From contig URTA01000016.1 in NCBI GenBank assembly GCA_900550645.1, forward strand, positions 1-41,462: 41,462 bases of DNA, given 5' to 3'. Below, piece by piece: positions 25,278-32,783 of the stretch. The first letter of the stretch is position 1, and every line of letters begins with the position of its first letter. The translations under genes were made by a program, and so were the position numbers. The notes below the pieces were generated by a model. The model was not told the DNA's origin, ran no database searches, and was given only the letters and a program-made list of their open reading frames with translations. Source of the stretch: an uncultured Porphyromonadaceae bacterium (GTDB lineage Bacteria; Bacteroidota; Bacteroidia; Bacteroidales; Muribaculaceae).

Positions 25278-27383
25278 ATGAAACTATACAAGAATCTTCT
25301 GCTCCTGGGCGCATTGCCCGCAATGCTGGCCTCTTGCTCGCAAGACATGGACCCGGAGAACTTGAGCAACGAGATACAGATAGTCACCTCGCTGAACAGC
25401 ACTCGCGCCGGCATCGAGGACGACTCCGAAATACCGACGTTCATGCTCAAAGTCGTCAGCAACGCCGGCCCGAAATACAGCTACTACGTAGCGATGAAAA
25501 ACGAGGCTACCGGCTGGAAAAGCTATGCCATAACCGACCAGACGACAAACGAAAACAACGTTGGCGATCCGGTGCAGATGCTTTGGGCTGACAGCAAAAC
25601 ACCCATTACCGTGTCCGCGCTCAGCATGAACGGGCAGCTGCTGCAACAGGACGACTACAACAAGGCTCTGATCGTCACAGAGAGCAGCCAGACAAGCGAC
25701 AGCTGGGTGAAGCAAGCAGACATACTGTACGCTCCGCCAAAAATGTCATTACAGACAGCTATGGGGGGCAAGGTGAGCCTGTACTTCAACCACCTCAAGG
25801 CCAAAGTGAAAGTCAAGATAACAATGGCTACAGAGTTCAACCGTGTCCCGGGGACAACCCAAAATCCGATAGAATACCTCAAGGTGAACGGAACGGCTGT
25901 ACAGCGGTATTTTGAACCGGATTACGAGCGGTGGTCAGACACTTCCTATACAGGAGAAGCAGAAATTGTCGCATGCCCGACTGCGTTCACCCCTGGCGAG
26001 GGCGACAGCTCCAAGGCAACAGCCGAATACGAGGCTCTCGTGATTCCCTCCACGCTCGAGGGCGGCAAATTCGGAATTGCAATCAATATAAACGGCAAGA
26101 CATATACATGGAACTCTCCCGAAGCCCTCACGTTTGAGAGCAACTACTGCTACACCCTGCTCGTGACTGTCGGCAAGGACTTCCTCACCGTGGGCAATGT
26201 GCTCGTATCTGACTGGGAAGAAGGAGCAGCTCTCGAGGACGGCGAAACCGATGCCGAGGAGATGGACGTGTGGGACGGAACTTCCGTGGCCACAGGCCTT
26301 ACTGAAGGCACCGGCTCGGCGGAAGACCCGTACATCATACGCACCGCAGCACAGCTGCAGTACATCGCACAGCGCGTCAATTCCGGTGCCGGCGAGAACC
26401 CCTCGTTCTACAAAAACTATTTCCGGCTCGAGAGCGACATCGACCTCGCCGGGCATGAATGGACTCCGATAGGCTCGTACAACGATGGACACGGCAAGAG
26501 CTTCAGCGGTGCTTTCAACGGAAACGGGCACACCATCTACAACCTCGCTGTCAACAAGACCGGCACAGGCGACGCCGCAGGCCTCTTCGGCTTCATCGGT
26601 CCGGCCTTTAACAACGAAAGAACCGTCAAAAACCTGACCATAAAGGGCGCAAACATACAGGCTGACGGCCATGCCGGCATCCTCGGAGGCACAATGAGTT
26701 CCGTATACCCGAACAACCCTGCCATCTCCAACTGCCATGTGAGCGGAACTGTCACCGCCGGAAACAACCTGGGAGGCCTCATCGGGGACGTGTCTTACGG
26801 AGGCATTTACGACTGCAGCGCAAATGCGATCATTAACGGCGGCAATGACTGCGGCGCGCTCGTGGGCAACTCATTCAAGACCGATTTCATCAACTGCTCC
26901 GCAGCGGGCAAGGTGTCAGGCACATGGTCTGTCGGCGGATTCGCCGGTTGCCTGTGGTACGGCTCTACGGCTCAATACTGCACCACATCTGCCGACGTCA
27001 ATGCCACCGACTGGAACGTGGGCGGATTCACCGGCTGGTTAGGCGTGCAAAACGAAGACGACATCGAGAATTACATGGGAGCTATGATAGGCTGCTCTGC
27101 AAGCGGCAAGGTGTCACAAGACAACGGAGGAGCCTTCGACTGCCGGCTCGGCGGCCTGATAGGCTACATGTATTACGGCACGGCGTTAGACTGTCATTTC
27201 AACGGCACTCTCGACACTTCAAAAACATACGGCAACAGCTATGTCGGCGCCCTGATAGGATATGACGTCAAAGGCAACGAGACTATTGCCTGCTGGTACT
27301 ACGGCGCGAAAGCCGGAGGCGCAAATGCAATCGGCGTGTCTGGCGCACCGGAGACTTCGTCACACGACATAACCGCAAAATAA
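25278..27383 (+). CDS. Fimbrillin fused to a GLUG-repeat domain (candidate tip adhesin)
   Basis: 701-aa lipoprotein with signal peptide and LASC lipobox (Cys20). Residues about 30-325 are a fimbrillin-like region: 'TRA' near 43, GGKVSLYFNHLKAKVKVKI, and the C-terminal VGNVLVSDWEEG strand. After a short acidic link, residues about 340-701 carry a repeat domain opened by GTGSAEDPYIIRTAAQLQYI and DIDLAGHEWTPIG. Eight GLUG-type turns follow (GLFGFIG, GILGGTM, GGLIGDV, GALVGNS, GGFAGCL, GGFTGWL, GGLIGYM, GALIGYD). GLUG repeats occur in large adhesins and predict a beta-helix-like stalk. The fusion suggests a tip or accessory adhesin of the fimbria. Confidence 0.8.
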   Translation: MKLYKNLLLLGALPAMLASCSQDMDPENLSNEIQIVTSLNSTRAGIEDDSEIPTFMLKVVSNAGPKYSYYVAMKNEATGWKSYAITDQTTNENNVGDPVQMLWADSKTPITVSALSMNGQLLQQDDYNKALIVTESSQTSDSWVKQADILYAPPKMSLQTAMGGKVSLYFNHLKAKVKVKITMATEFNRVPGTTQNPIEYLKVNGTAVQRYFEPDYERWSDTSYTGEAEIVACPTAFTPGEGDSSKATAEYEALVIPSTLEGGKFGIAININGKTYTWNSPEALTFESNYCYTLLVTVGKDFLTVGNVLVSDWEEGAALEDGETDAEEMDVWDGTSVATGLTEGTGSAEDPYIIRTAAQLQYIAQRVNSGAGENPSFYKNYFRLESDIDLAGHEWTPIGSYNDGHGKSFSGAFNGNGHTIYNLAVNKTGTGDAAGLFGFIGPAFNNERTVKNLTIKGANIQADGHAGILGGTMSSVYPNNPAISNCHVSGTVTAGNNLGGLIGDVSYGGIYDCSANAIINGGNDCGALVGNSFKTDFINCSAAGKVSGTWSVGGFAGCLWYGSTAQYCTTSADVNATDWNVGGFTGWLGVQNEDDIENYMGAMIGCSASGKVSQDNGGAFDCRLGGLIGYMYYGTALDCHFNGTLDTSKTYGNSYVGALIGYDVKGNETIACWYYGAKAGGANAIGVSGAPETSSHDITAK

Positions 27384-27416
27384 CATCTGCTGCAACTATT
27401 AAATGATTTACCAACA

Positions 27417-28355
27417 ATGAAATATACAAGATATGCCTGCATCATTGCCGCAGCAGCCATGCTCGCCTCTTGCGGCAATGACAACGAGCCGAAACCAAAC
27501 GGCAACTACCCCGAGGACGGAAAAGTGCGCATACGCGCCGCCATCGCCGAGCCGGAACGCCGCAGCGCGGCTGAATACACCGGCGACAACCTCGGCTTCT
27601 TCCTGAAAGCCGCCTCCGAAAGCGTGACCCGCTACAACTCGGACAATGTGATGTGGGTCAACAACGGCGGCAGCTGGTCCTCAAGCACCATGGTGCTTTG
27701 GCCGGGAGCTGACACTCCCGTCGAAATATACGCATACGCGCCTTACCTCATAGATGGGACCGCAGCTGATTACATAACATTCAATATCGCCACAGACCAG
27801 TCTGCCGGCATTGAGGGTGCTGACTTCGTATACGAATGCAAACAGGATTTCGTGCCGAGCAGAGACCTCGACGCTTCAAAAGCAGTCAACCTGCTCATGA
27901 AGCACGCGCTGGTAAAACTCACGCTGAACCTCACCATGGGCGACGAGTTTGAGGGCAAGGACGTGTCCGTTCAGAAAGTGGTAATACGCCAGACTGCCGG
28001 CTGTGTGGACATAGACATCACAGAGCCGAACATAAAGAACGCTGTCACACCATCAAACGACGACTATTATGCAGACGTGACCATGCACGGGATTGAGGCA
28101 TTAGACGGCTACACATACGAAGCCATATTCTATCCCAGCAAGGGACAGACGCCAGGCGAGCGCATGATCACAGTATACATGAGCGATGGAAAAGCGTACT
28201 CATACACCGTACCCGCCAGCGGTATCACCCTCGAAGCCGGATGCGCCTACAGCATGAACCTCAAAATCGGCAAGGACAAGCTATCCCTCCGAGGCGTGTA
28301 CCTCATGGACTGGAACGGCGATGAAAAGAACATCAACGGCGGCGAGGCCGAGTGA
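27417..28355 (+). CDS. Fimbrillin-family lipoprotein
   Basis: 312-aa lipoprotein with lipobox MLASC (Cys19). N-terminal half (about 30-165) contains VRIRAAIAEPERRSAAE and WPGADTPVEIYAYAPY. The second half (about 165-312) starts ALVKLTLNLTMG and ends YLMDWNGDEKNINGGEAE, the same C-terminal strand motif as in the decayed fimbrillin. This is the Mfa-like/FimA-like fimbrillin fold; in type V pili, protease-trimmed subunits polymerise by strand exchange. It could be the main or an accessory subunit. Last gene before the terminator at 28405-28444. Confidence 0.8.
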   Translation: MKYTRYACIIAAAAMLASCGNDNEPKPNGNYPEDGKVRIRAAIAEPERRSAAEYTGDNLGFFLKAASESVTRYNSDNVMWVNNGGSWSSSTMVLWPGADTPVEIYAYAPYLIDGTAADYITFNIATDQSAGIEGADFVYECKQDFVPSRDLDASKAVNLLMKHALVKLTLNLTMGDEFEGKDVSVQKVVIRQTAGCVDIDITEPNIKNAVTPSNDDYYADVTMHGIEALDGYTYEAIFYPSKGQTPGERMITVYMSDGKAYSYTVPASGITLEAGCAYSMNLKIGKDKLSLRGVYLMDWNGDEKNINGGEAE

Positions 28356-28404
28356 CTCAAGAAACAAGAAAAGACTGTAAATCTTCATAGACAAGTATTT
28401 TAAC

Positions 28405-28444
28405 GAGTAGGCAGTGCCTGACAGGTGCTGCCTGCTCCTTTTTT
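28405..28444 (+). terminator. Terminator of the fimbrial operon
   Basis: Ten-position stem GAGTAGGCAG (28405-28414) with CTGCCTGCTC (28428-28437), one internal mismatch, followed directly by a run of seven pyrimidines, mostly T. Confidence 0.85.
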
Positions 28445-28554
28445 CATCACCAGCAGAAAGCACGTCGTGTCCTCCGATATGCAGCCGCAATATCACCGGC
28501 AGCGTAGCGCGACATTCACGGAAATGCTGTGTTCGCAGCGGTAAATGTTAAATA

Positions 28555-28586
28555 TTTGGCAGTATGGAAACTATGTTGTAACTTTG
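28555..28586 (+). promoter_or_regulatory. Promoter of the RiPP-Tat operon
   Basis: TTTG (28555-28558), 20 bases, TAACTTTG (28579-28586): a full consensus match. Transcription would start near 28593, giving a leader of about 350 bases before the precursor gene. Confidence 0.75.
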
Positions 28587-28601
28587 CACTTACAGGCAGC
28601 G

Positions 28602-28890
28602 AGCGGCTCACCAGAACCGCAAGCCGCTTGCAGACATAATATTGAAGCGTTTATCTTACGCATATTCTTGACCTATAGGAATCTCGCAAATTCTCAAGTC
28701 ACAGTCAAGGATGTAGCAACGTTAGATGTCTTTTGAGTATGAATATTTTGGCAGATGTTCGCTGTGTGGCGTGCGTTATGCCAAATCATACAGCGTGAGG
28801 CTTTGGCGTTGCTCTTTCCACTGTGACGGGCGATGCGAGAGCCTCTATAGGAATGGGAGAGCAACGAGATACAGCATCTCACGCTTTTTT
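28602..28890 (+). promoter_or_regulatory. Structured leader with terminator-like hairpin
   Basis: Several inverted repeats occupy the transcribed leader: AGCGGCT/AGCCGCT (28602-28608, 28622-28628); TTTGGCA/TGCCAAA (28747-28753, 28779-28785); GTTGCTCT/AGAGCAAC (28808-28815, 28858-28865), nested in AGCGTGAG/CTCACGCT (28792-28799, 28878-28885). The outermost stem is followed at once by TTTTT, as in an intrinsic terminator. CGCTGT (28760-28765) could instead pair with ACAGCG (28790-28795), which overlaps the terminator-like stem, so two exclusive folds are possible. Could be an attenuator, a riboswitch-like element or a small RNA; I recognise no known RNA family. It competes with a short reading frame over 28726-28905. 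Confidence 0.45.
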
Positions 28891-28905
28891 CGTGTAATCG
28901 CCTGA
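28726..28905 (+). CDS. Possible 59-aa Cys-containing small protein
   Basis: Short frame ATG 28726 to TGA 28905, 39 bases before the RiPP precursor. It contains five cysteines in two groups, C11-x2-C14 and C29-x3-C33-x3-C37, and is rich in Arg, Ser and Tyr. The spacing hints at a small metal-binding or second substrate peptide, but I recognise no family, and the same bases form strong RNA stems. Treat as a candidate only. Confidence 0.25.
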   Translation: MSFEYEYFGRCSLCGVRYAKSYSVRLWRCSFHCDGRCESLYRNGRATRYSISRFFRVIA

Positions 28906-28944
28906 ATCCGAGATGTTATAAGGCAAGACAAATTCATTCACTCT

Positions 28945-29259
28945 ATGAGCGAAAAAGACAAGAAAGAAGAGCTGCAAAATCGCAGACAGTTCTTCAAAAA
29001 TGCTGCAAAAGCCGCACTCCCAATCCTTGGAGCAATTGCAATTGCAAACATCCCACTTATAGGCAAAGCCGCTGAAATTCCGGCGGAGGATGGTTGTAAT
29101 TTTGGCTGCAGCTATGGTTGCTCGGGATCTTGCGGCAGATGCTGCTCTTATGGCTGCACTAACAGTTGTGCAGGTAGCTGTTCAGGAGCATGCAAGGGTT
29201 ACTGCATGGGCACATGCAAAGGTAGTTGCTCAGGAAGTTGTAGTGGATATTCCTACTAA
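28945..29259 (+). CDS. CXXX-repeat RiPP precursor with Tat signal
   Basis: 104-aa peptide. The N-terminal part is a twin-arginine signal: N12-R13-R14-Q-F-F-K18, a hydrophobic stretch (about 20-40), then KAAEIPA, where signal peptidase could cut. From residue 51 every fourth residue is Cys: 51, 55, 59, 63, 67, 71, 75, 79, 83, 87, 91, 95, 99, plus one extra at 66. Most units are C-x-G-x. This fits the predicted 'Cys-Xaa-Xaa-Xaa repeat radical SAM target protein' class (name recalled from NCBI/TIGRFAM annotations). The radical SAM gene follows 37 bases later. The core probably receives radical-SAM-made links (for example thioethers) before Tat export; chemistry and activity are unknown. At DNA level it is a degenerate 12-base tandem repeat that could change copy number. 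Confidence 0.85.
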   Translation: MSEKDKKEELQNRRQFFKNAAKAALPILGAIAIANIPLIGKAAEIPAEDGCNFGCSYGCSGSCGRCCSYGCTNSCAGSCSGACKGYCMGTCKGSCSGSCSGYSY

Positions 29260-29296
29260 TCTAACCAAACAGACAGGTAAGACGTGGCAGCATGGC

Positions 29297-30475
29297 ATGG
29301 CAAAGAACATCACGTTCATTGTCACAAAAGACTGCCAGCTTGCGTGCAAGTACTGTTACCTCGTCGGTAAAAACGAGACGGAACGTATGTCTTGGCAGGT
29401 CGCAAAATCTGCCATAGACTACGTTCTGTCTCGAGAGGATGAATACAAGGAGGCTTCCGTCATTTGGGATTTCATTGGCGGCGAGCCGTTCCTCGAAATT
29501 GACCTGATTGACAAAATCTGCGACTACATCAAAACCGAGATGTTCCGCATAAATCATCATTGGTTCAATTCGTACCGCTTCAGCTTTTCTACTAATGGCA
29601 TAAACTACGATTCGGAAAAGGTCCAGCAGTTCATCAAGAAGAACAAGGACCATTTGTCTATAGGTATAACCATTGACGGGACTAAGCGGAAACACGACCT
29701 CAACCGCATTTGGAAGGGCAGCGGCCCTGAAAAAGGTTCGTATGAGGATGTGGTGCGCAACATTCCGCTGTGGCTCTCGCAGTTCCCCTTCGGAGGTACG
29801 AAAGTAACGATTAGTTCAGCCGACATTCCTTACATCAAGGAGAGCGTTCTTCATCTGTATTCACTCGGGATACATGAGGTCAACATCAACTGCGTTTTTG
29901 AGGATGTGTGGAAAGAGGGCGACGATGAATTGTTTGAGCAACAGCTGATAGAATTGGCTGATGCGATAATAGACAACGGATGTTATCAGGCGTTTTCGTG
30001 TTCGTTCTTCTCGGAGACAATAGGGAAGCCGATGGACGCAAAATTGGATAATCAGAACTGGTGTGGCGCGGGCAAAATGTTGGCAGTGGATGCTGCCGGC
30101 AATTTCTACCCGTGCACGCGGTTTGCCGGGTACTCCCTGCGCAGCAAGCGTCCGCTGATAATCGGGAATGTGCGTGACGGCATCGATCACAACAAGTTGC
30201 GGCCGTTCCTGTCGCTCGACCGCACCACGCAGTCGCCGCAGAAATGCATAGACTGTGAGGTGGCAAGCGGTTGCGCGTGGTGTCAGGGCGAGAACTATGA
30301 CGCTGCCGACACGCCGACTGTGTTCCAGCGTTCAACGGCTATCTGCAAGATGCACAAGGCCCGCGTGCGTGCCAACAACTACTATTGGAACAAGCTGTAC
30401 CGCAAGCTCGAACTCGAGAACAGCCGTGCGGAGTATGAAGAGAACCGTCGTCGTACAACCTCTAACCCCTGCTGA
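29297..30475 (+). CDS. Radical SAM/SPASM peptide maturase
   Basis: 392-aa radical SAM enzyme. The cluster motif C13-x3-C17-x2-C20 (KDCQLACKYCY) binds the SAM-cleaving [4Fe-4S] cluster; FIGGEPFLE is the SAM-binding GGE motif. The C-terminal third is a SPASM domain for auxiliary clusters (C-x17-C around CGAGKMLAV...FYPC, then C-x2-C-x5-C-x2-C and a final Cys). This is the architecture of RiPP maturases such as those making sactipeptides and ranthipeptides. An open frame extends upstream to 29090, but those 69 codons only reread the precursor gene in another frame. The ATG at 29297 puts the radical SAM motif at the expected distance from the start. Expected substrate: the CXXX-repeat precursor just upstream. 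Confidence 0.88.
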   Translation: MAKNITFIVTKDCQLACKYCYLVGKNETERMSWQVAKSAIDYVLSREDEYKEASVIWDFIGGEPFLEIDLIDKICDYIKTEMFRINHHWFNSYRFSFSTNGINYDSEKVQQFIKKNKDHLSIGITIDGTKRKHDLNRIWKGSGPEKGSYEDVVRNIPLWLSQFPFGGTKVTISSADIPYIKESVLHLYSLGIHEVNINCVFEDVWKEGDDELFEQQLIELADAIIDNGCYQAFSCSFFSETIGKPMDAKLDNQNWCGAGKMLAVDAAGNFYPCTRFAGYSLRSKRPLIIGNVRDGIDHNKLRPFLSLDRTTQSPQKCIDCEVASGCAWCQGENYDAADTPTVFQRSTAICKMHKARVRANNYYWNKLYRKLELENSRAEYEENRRRTTSNPC

Positions 30476-30476
30476 T

Positions 30477-31427
30477 ATGCTGAAATACATGATTATCCCT
30501 CTGGCAGATGACGCTGTTTCATTCTGCCACTATGAGAAAGGCTCATCAACAGACCGCCTCATGCCTCTGGATATCCTCGAGCAAGCCATTTTCTGGTCGA
30601 TGAAGGAGAACCTTAACGTCCAGTTTGTCTATCCTGACAGCGTGCTGCCCGACGGGTACAAGCAGCTGATTGACACGGTTGACCATGCCGACATAGTCAG
30701 CTCGCGGTGCGAGGACACGGACTTGCTCGCGGGTGCAGACGTGGTTGTGCTGGAATCGTGGGAGGATGTCCGCAGCATGGAGTGTGCCGCCGAAGGCAGC
30801 TACGTGGTGCGCACTACGCTGAACGGATTCATCGACAATGCGGAGTGCATCATCAAAATGCTGCGGGCGGTTTCGCGCCTCGTCGTTGTGCTTACGGACA
30901 TAGACGCGCTTACAGACGAGGATTTCGGCAGATACCGCAAGGCCCTCGAGGGGCTTTTGCCTGTCATTGCCGACGAGTATGCGGCTGACCACGCCGTGCA
31001 GTTCAACCTGCTCACAGACCGTATCTTCCTCGACAGCATGAACAACTGCGGCGCGGGAGACGAGAGCATAACCCTTGCCCCTGACGGCAAGTTCTACGTA
31101 TGCCCGGCGTTCTGGCTTGACGGCAGCGAAAGCGCTGGCGACCTCGCAAGCGGCGTTGACATAAAGAACCCGCAGCTGTTCCGCCTCGACCATGCGCCGA
31201 TATGCCGGAAATGCGATGCGTTCCAGTGCCGCCGCTGCGTATGGCTCAACCGCAAGACTACGCTCGAGGTCAACACCCCTTCGCACGAGCAGTGCGTCGT
31301 TGCCCACACGGAGCGCAACGCCTCGCGCAGCCTCGCCTCGCTGCTCCGGCAGAAAGGGATAGTGCTGCCGCATGGCGACATCAAGGAAATAGATTACCTC
31401 GACCCATTTGAAATCATCAAATCATGA
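30477..31427 (+). CDS. SPASM-only partner maturase (no radical SAM motif)
   Basis: 316-aa protein starting at ATG 30477, one base after the radical SAM stop. The C-terminal part has the SPASM cysteine pattern: C191-x17-C209, C243-x2-C246-x4-C251-x2-C254, C273. The N-terminal 190 residues have no C-x3-C-x2-C and no GGE motif, so it cannot be a normal radical SAM enzyme. It fits the predicted 'CXXX repeat peptide maturase' family (from memory). It may bind the precursor, carry an iron-sulfur cluster as electron relay, or modify the peptide in a second step. A frame reading back to 30255 overlaps the upstream gene and is rejected. Confidence 0.8.
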   Translation: MLKYMIIPLADDAVSFCHYEKGSSTDRLMPLDILEQAIFWSMKENLNVQFVYPDSVLPDGYKQLIDTVDHADIVSSRCEDTDLLAGADVVVLESWEDVRSMECAAEGSYVVRTTLNGFIDNAECIIKMLRAVSRLVVVLTDIDALTDEDFGRYRKALEGLLPVIADEYAADHAVQFNLLTDRIFLDSMNNCGAGDESITLAPDGKFYVCPAFWLDGSESAGDLASGVDIKNPQLFRLDHAPICRKCDAFQCRRCVWLNRKTTLEVNTPSHEQCVVAHTERNASRSLASLLRQKGIVLPHGDIKEIDYLDPFEIIKS

Positions 31428-31699
31428 ACAAGACAGTAGGAAAAGTGACCGAGCAGGAGCGCGACGAAATACAGACGCTCTTTGAACGCCGTAACGGGCT
31501 GTACGAACTTGCCAAAATCCTGACACCTGACAACAAGGAGCTGTACGAACGGCTCGTCAAGGACCTCGGCGAGACAAGCACCAAGTTTCAGGCTTGGTGG
31601 GACCGCATGGCGACCAAATACCAGTGGGAAAGCGCGGAGGGCGGAAACTGGGAAATCGATTTCGACTCCTGCGCGATAGTCCTGAACGTGCCTGAATAA
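31424..31699 (+). CDS. Small CXXX-repeat modification system protein
   Basis: 91-aa soluble protein, start overlapping the upstream stop (ATGA). N-terminal two thirds look helical (TEQERDEIQTLFERRNGLYELAKIL, then DNKELYERLVKDLGET), ending in a short strand region (NWEIDFDSCAIVLNV). There are no catalytic motifs. Size and position fit the predicted 'CXXX repeat peptide modification system protein' family. A role as substrate-recognition or chaperone-like partner (analogous to RRE or PqqD proteins) is inference. Confidence 0.7.
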   Translation: MNKTVGKVTEQERDEIQTLFERRNGLYELAKILTPDNKELYERLVKDLGETSTKFQAWWDRMATKYQWESAEGGNWEIDFDSCAIVLNVPE

Positions 31700-31711
31700 A
31701 AACTGACAGAT

Positions 31712-31966
31712 ATGATACTGACATTCATAGGAACGACGGAGCTGCTGCTCATCGGCGGACTTGCCCTTCTGCTGTTTGGCGGGAAGAAGCTGCCGGAAAT
31801 GATGCGCGGTCTGGGCAAGGGCGTGCGTGAGTTCAAGGACGGCATGAACGACGTGACCGGCAAGGAGGGCGACGCTCCCATGGAGGAGACATCCGAGGCG
31901 GAAGCAAATGCCGAGACCAAGGCTGGTGAGCTGCCGCAAGAGCTGGGTGACAACAGGCAGAAATGA
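31712..31966 (+). CDS. tatA: Tat translocase subunit TatA
   Basis: 84-aa TatA/E-family pore component. A single N-terminal transmembrane helix (about 8-22, ELLLIGGLALLLFGGKK) leads through the conserved FG hinge to an amphipathic helix (LPEMMRGLGKGVREFKDGM). An acidic tail follows. It lies 12 bases after the small RiPP protein and overlaps tatC by 4 bases. There is no tatB, as in other bacteria with a TatAC system. It probably exports the RiPP precursor and perhaps other Tat substrates. Confidence 0.9.
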   Translation: MILTFIGTTELLLIGGLALLLFGGKKLPEMMRGLGKGVREFKDGMNDVTGKEGDAPMEETSEAEANAETKAGELPQELGDNRQK

Positions 31967-32763
31967 AGCCTTCTGAACAGTTGATGACCTTCGGGGGGCA
32001 TCTCGATGTCCTCCGGAGGATGCTTATACGCATTGCCGTGGTTACAGCACTGCTGTCGTGCGTGATATTCGCGTTCAAGGACTGGACGTTCAGCGTCCTG
32101 CTTGCGCCCGGGCAGTCAGATTTCATCACCTATCATCTGCTCGAGGACATGATGAGGCTGTTTGACAGCCAATTCCGTTTCGCAGACTTCCATGTTGACT
32201 TGATAGCGACCGACCTTTCGAGCCAGTTCATGACGCACATCTCGACATCAATCTACCTTGGACTGCTGGCGGCTTCGCCGTTCATACTGTTTGAGCTGTT
32301 CAGGTTTGTGTCACCGGCATTGATGGACAACGAACGCAAGTACTCGGTCAAGGTGGTATGCGTGGTCTATGCCCTGTTCTTGGTCGGGGTGCTGATGAGC
32401 TACTACATACTGTTCCCGATTTCGTTCCAGTTCCTTGGGACGTATTCGGTGTCAGAGAGCGTGAAAAGCATAATCACCATAGACAGTTACATATCGACGT
32501 TTGTGACGCTGACGATAATGCTCGGACTGGTGTTCCAGCTGCCGGTAGCCGCTTTCGTCATGGCGAAGATGGGCATAGTCAAGTCCAGTTTCCTGAAAAA
32601 ATACCGCAAACATGCATTCATCATCATCTGCGTGGTCGCCGCTATCATCACGCCGCCCGACTTAATGACGCTCGTAGTCGTGGCAGTGCCGCTGTATCTG
32701 CTGTACGAGGTCAGCATCCGCGTGGTGGGGCTGGTGGAGCGGGGACGCAAGGCGGACGATTGA
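31963..32763 (+). CDS. tatC: Tat translocase subunit TatC
   Basis: 266-aa multi-pass receptor for twin-arginine signals. It shows the conserved N-terminal GGHLDVLRRMLIR motif, six hydrophobic segments (about 20-40, 85-105, 125-150, 165-190, 205-222, 228-245) and the FVSPAL block after the second. The RR-binding face therefore seems intact. Last gene of the RiPP-Tat run, followed by the terminator at 32784-32817. Co-location with a Tat-signal-bearing precursor suggests a functional link, although this may also be the only Tat system of the genome. Confidence 0.92.
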   Translation: MKPSEQLMTFGGHLDVLRRMLIRIAVVTALLSCVIFAFKDWTFSVLLAPGQSDFITYHLLEDMMRLFDSQFRFADFHVDLIATDLSSQFMTHISTSIYLGLLAASPFILFELFRFVSPALMDNERKYSVKVVCVVYALFLVGVLMSYYILFPISFQFLGTYSVSESVKSIITIDSYISTFVTLTIMLGLVFQLPVAAFVMAKMGIVKSSFLKKYRKHAFIIICVVAAIITPPDLMTLVVVAVPLYLLYEVSIRVVGLVERGRKADD

Positions 32764-32783
32764 GGATGCCGGACACTGCATAT

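Noticed and set aside
26680..27330. Possible DNA tandem repeats or CRISPR-like array
   Set aside because: The periodicity is the protein-level GLUG repeat; the DNA units are diverged and of unequal spacing.
28545..28736. 63-aa plus-strand frame over the RiPP promoter
   Set aside because: It covers the promoter itself, so it could not be translated from that transcript, and no family is recognisable.
29090..29296. 69-codon N-terminal extension of the radical SAM frame
   Set aside because: It rereads the Cys-rich precursor gene one frame over (Ala/Val-rich, no motif). The ATG at 29297 gives the normal distance to the CxxxCxxC motif.
30546..31373. 275-aa minus-strand frame opposite the SPASM-only gene
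   Set aside because: Shadow of a gene with a full cysteine motif set; no promoter or operon support.
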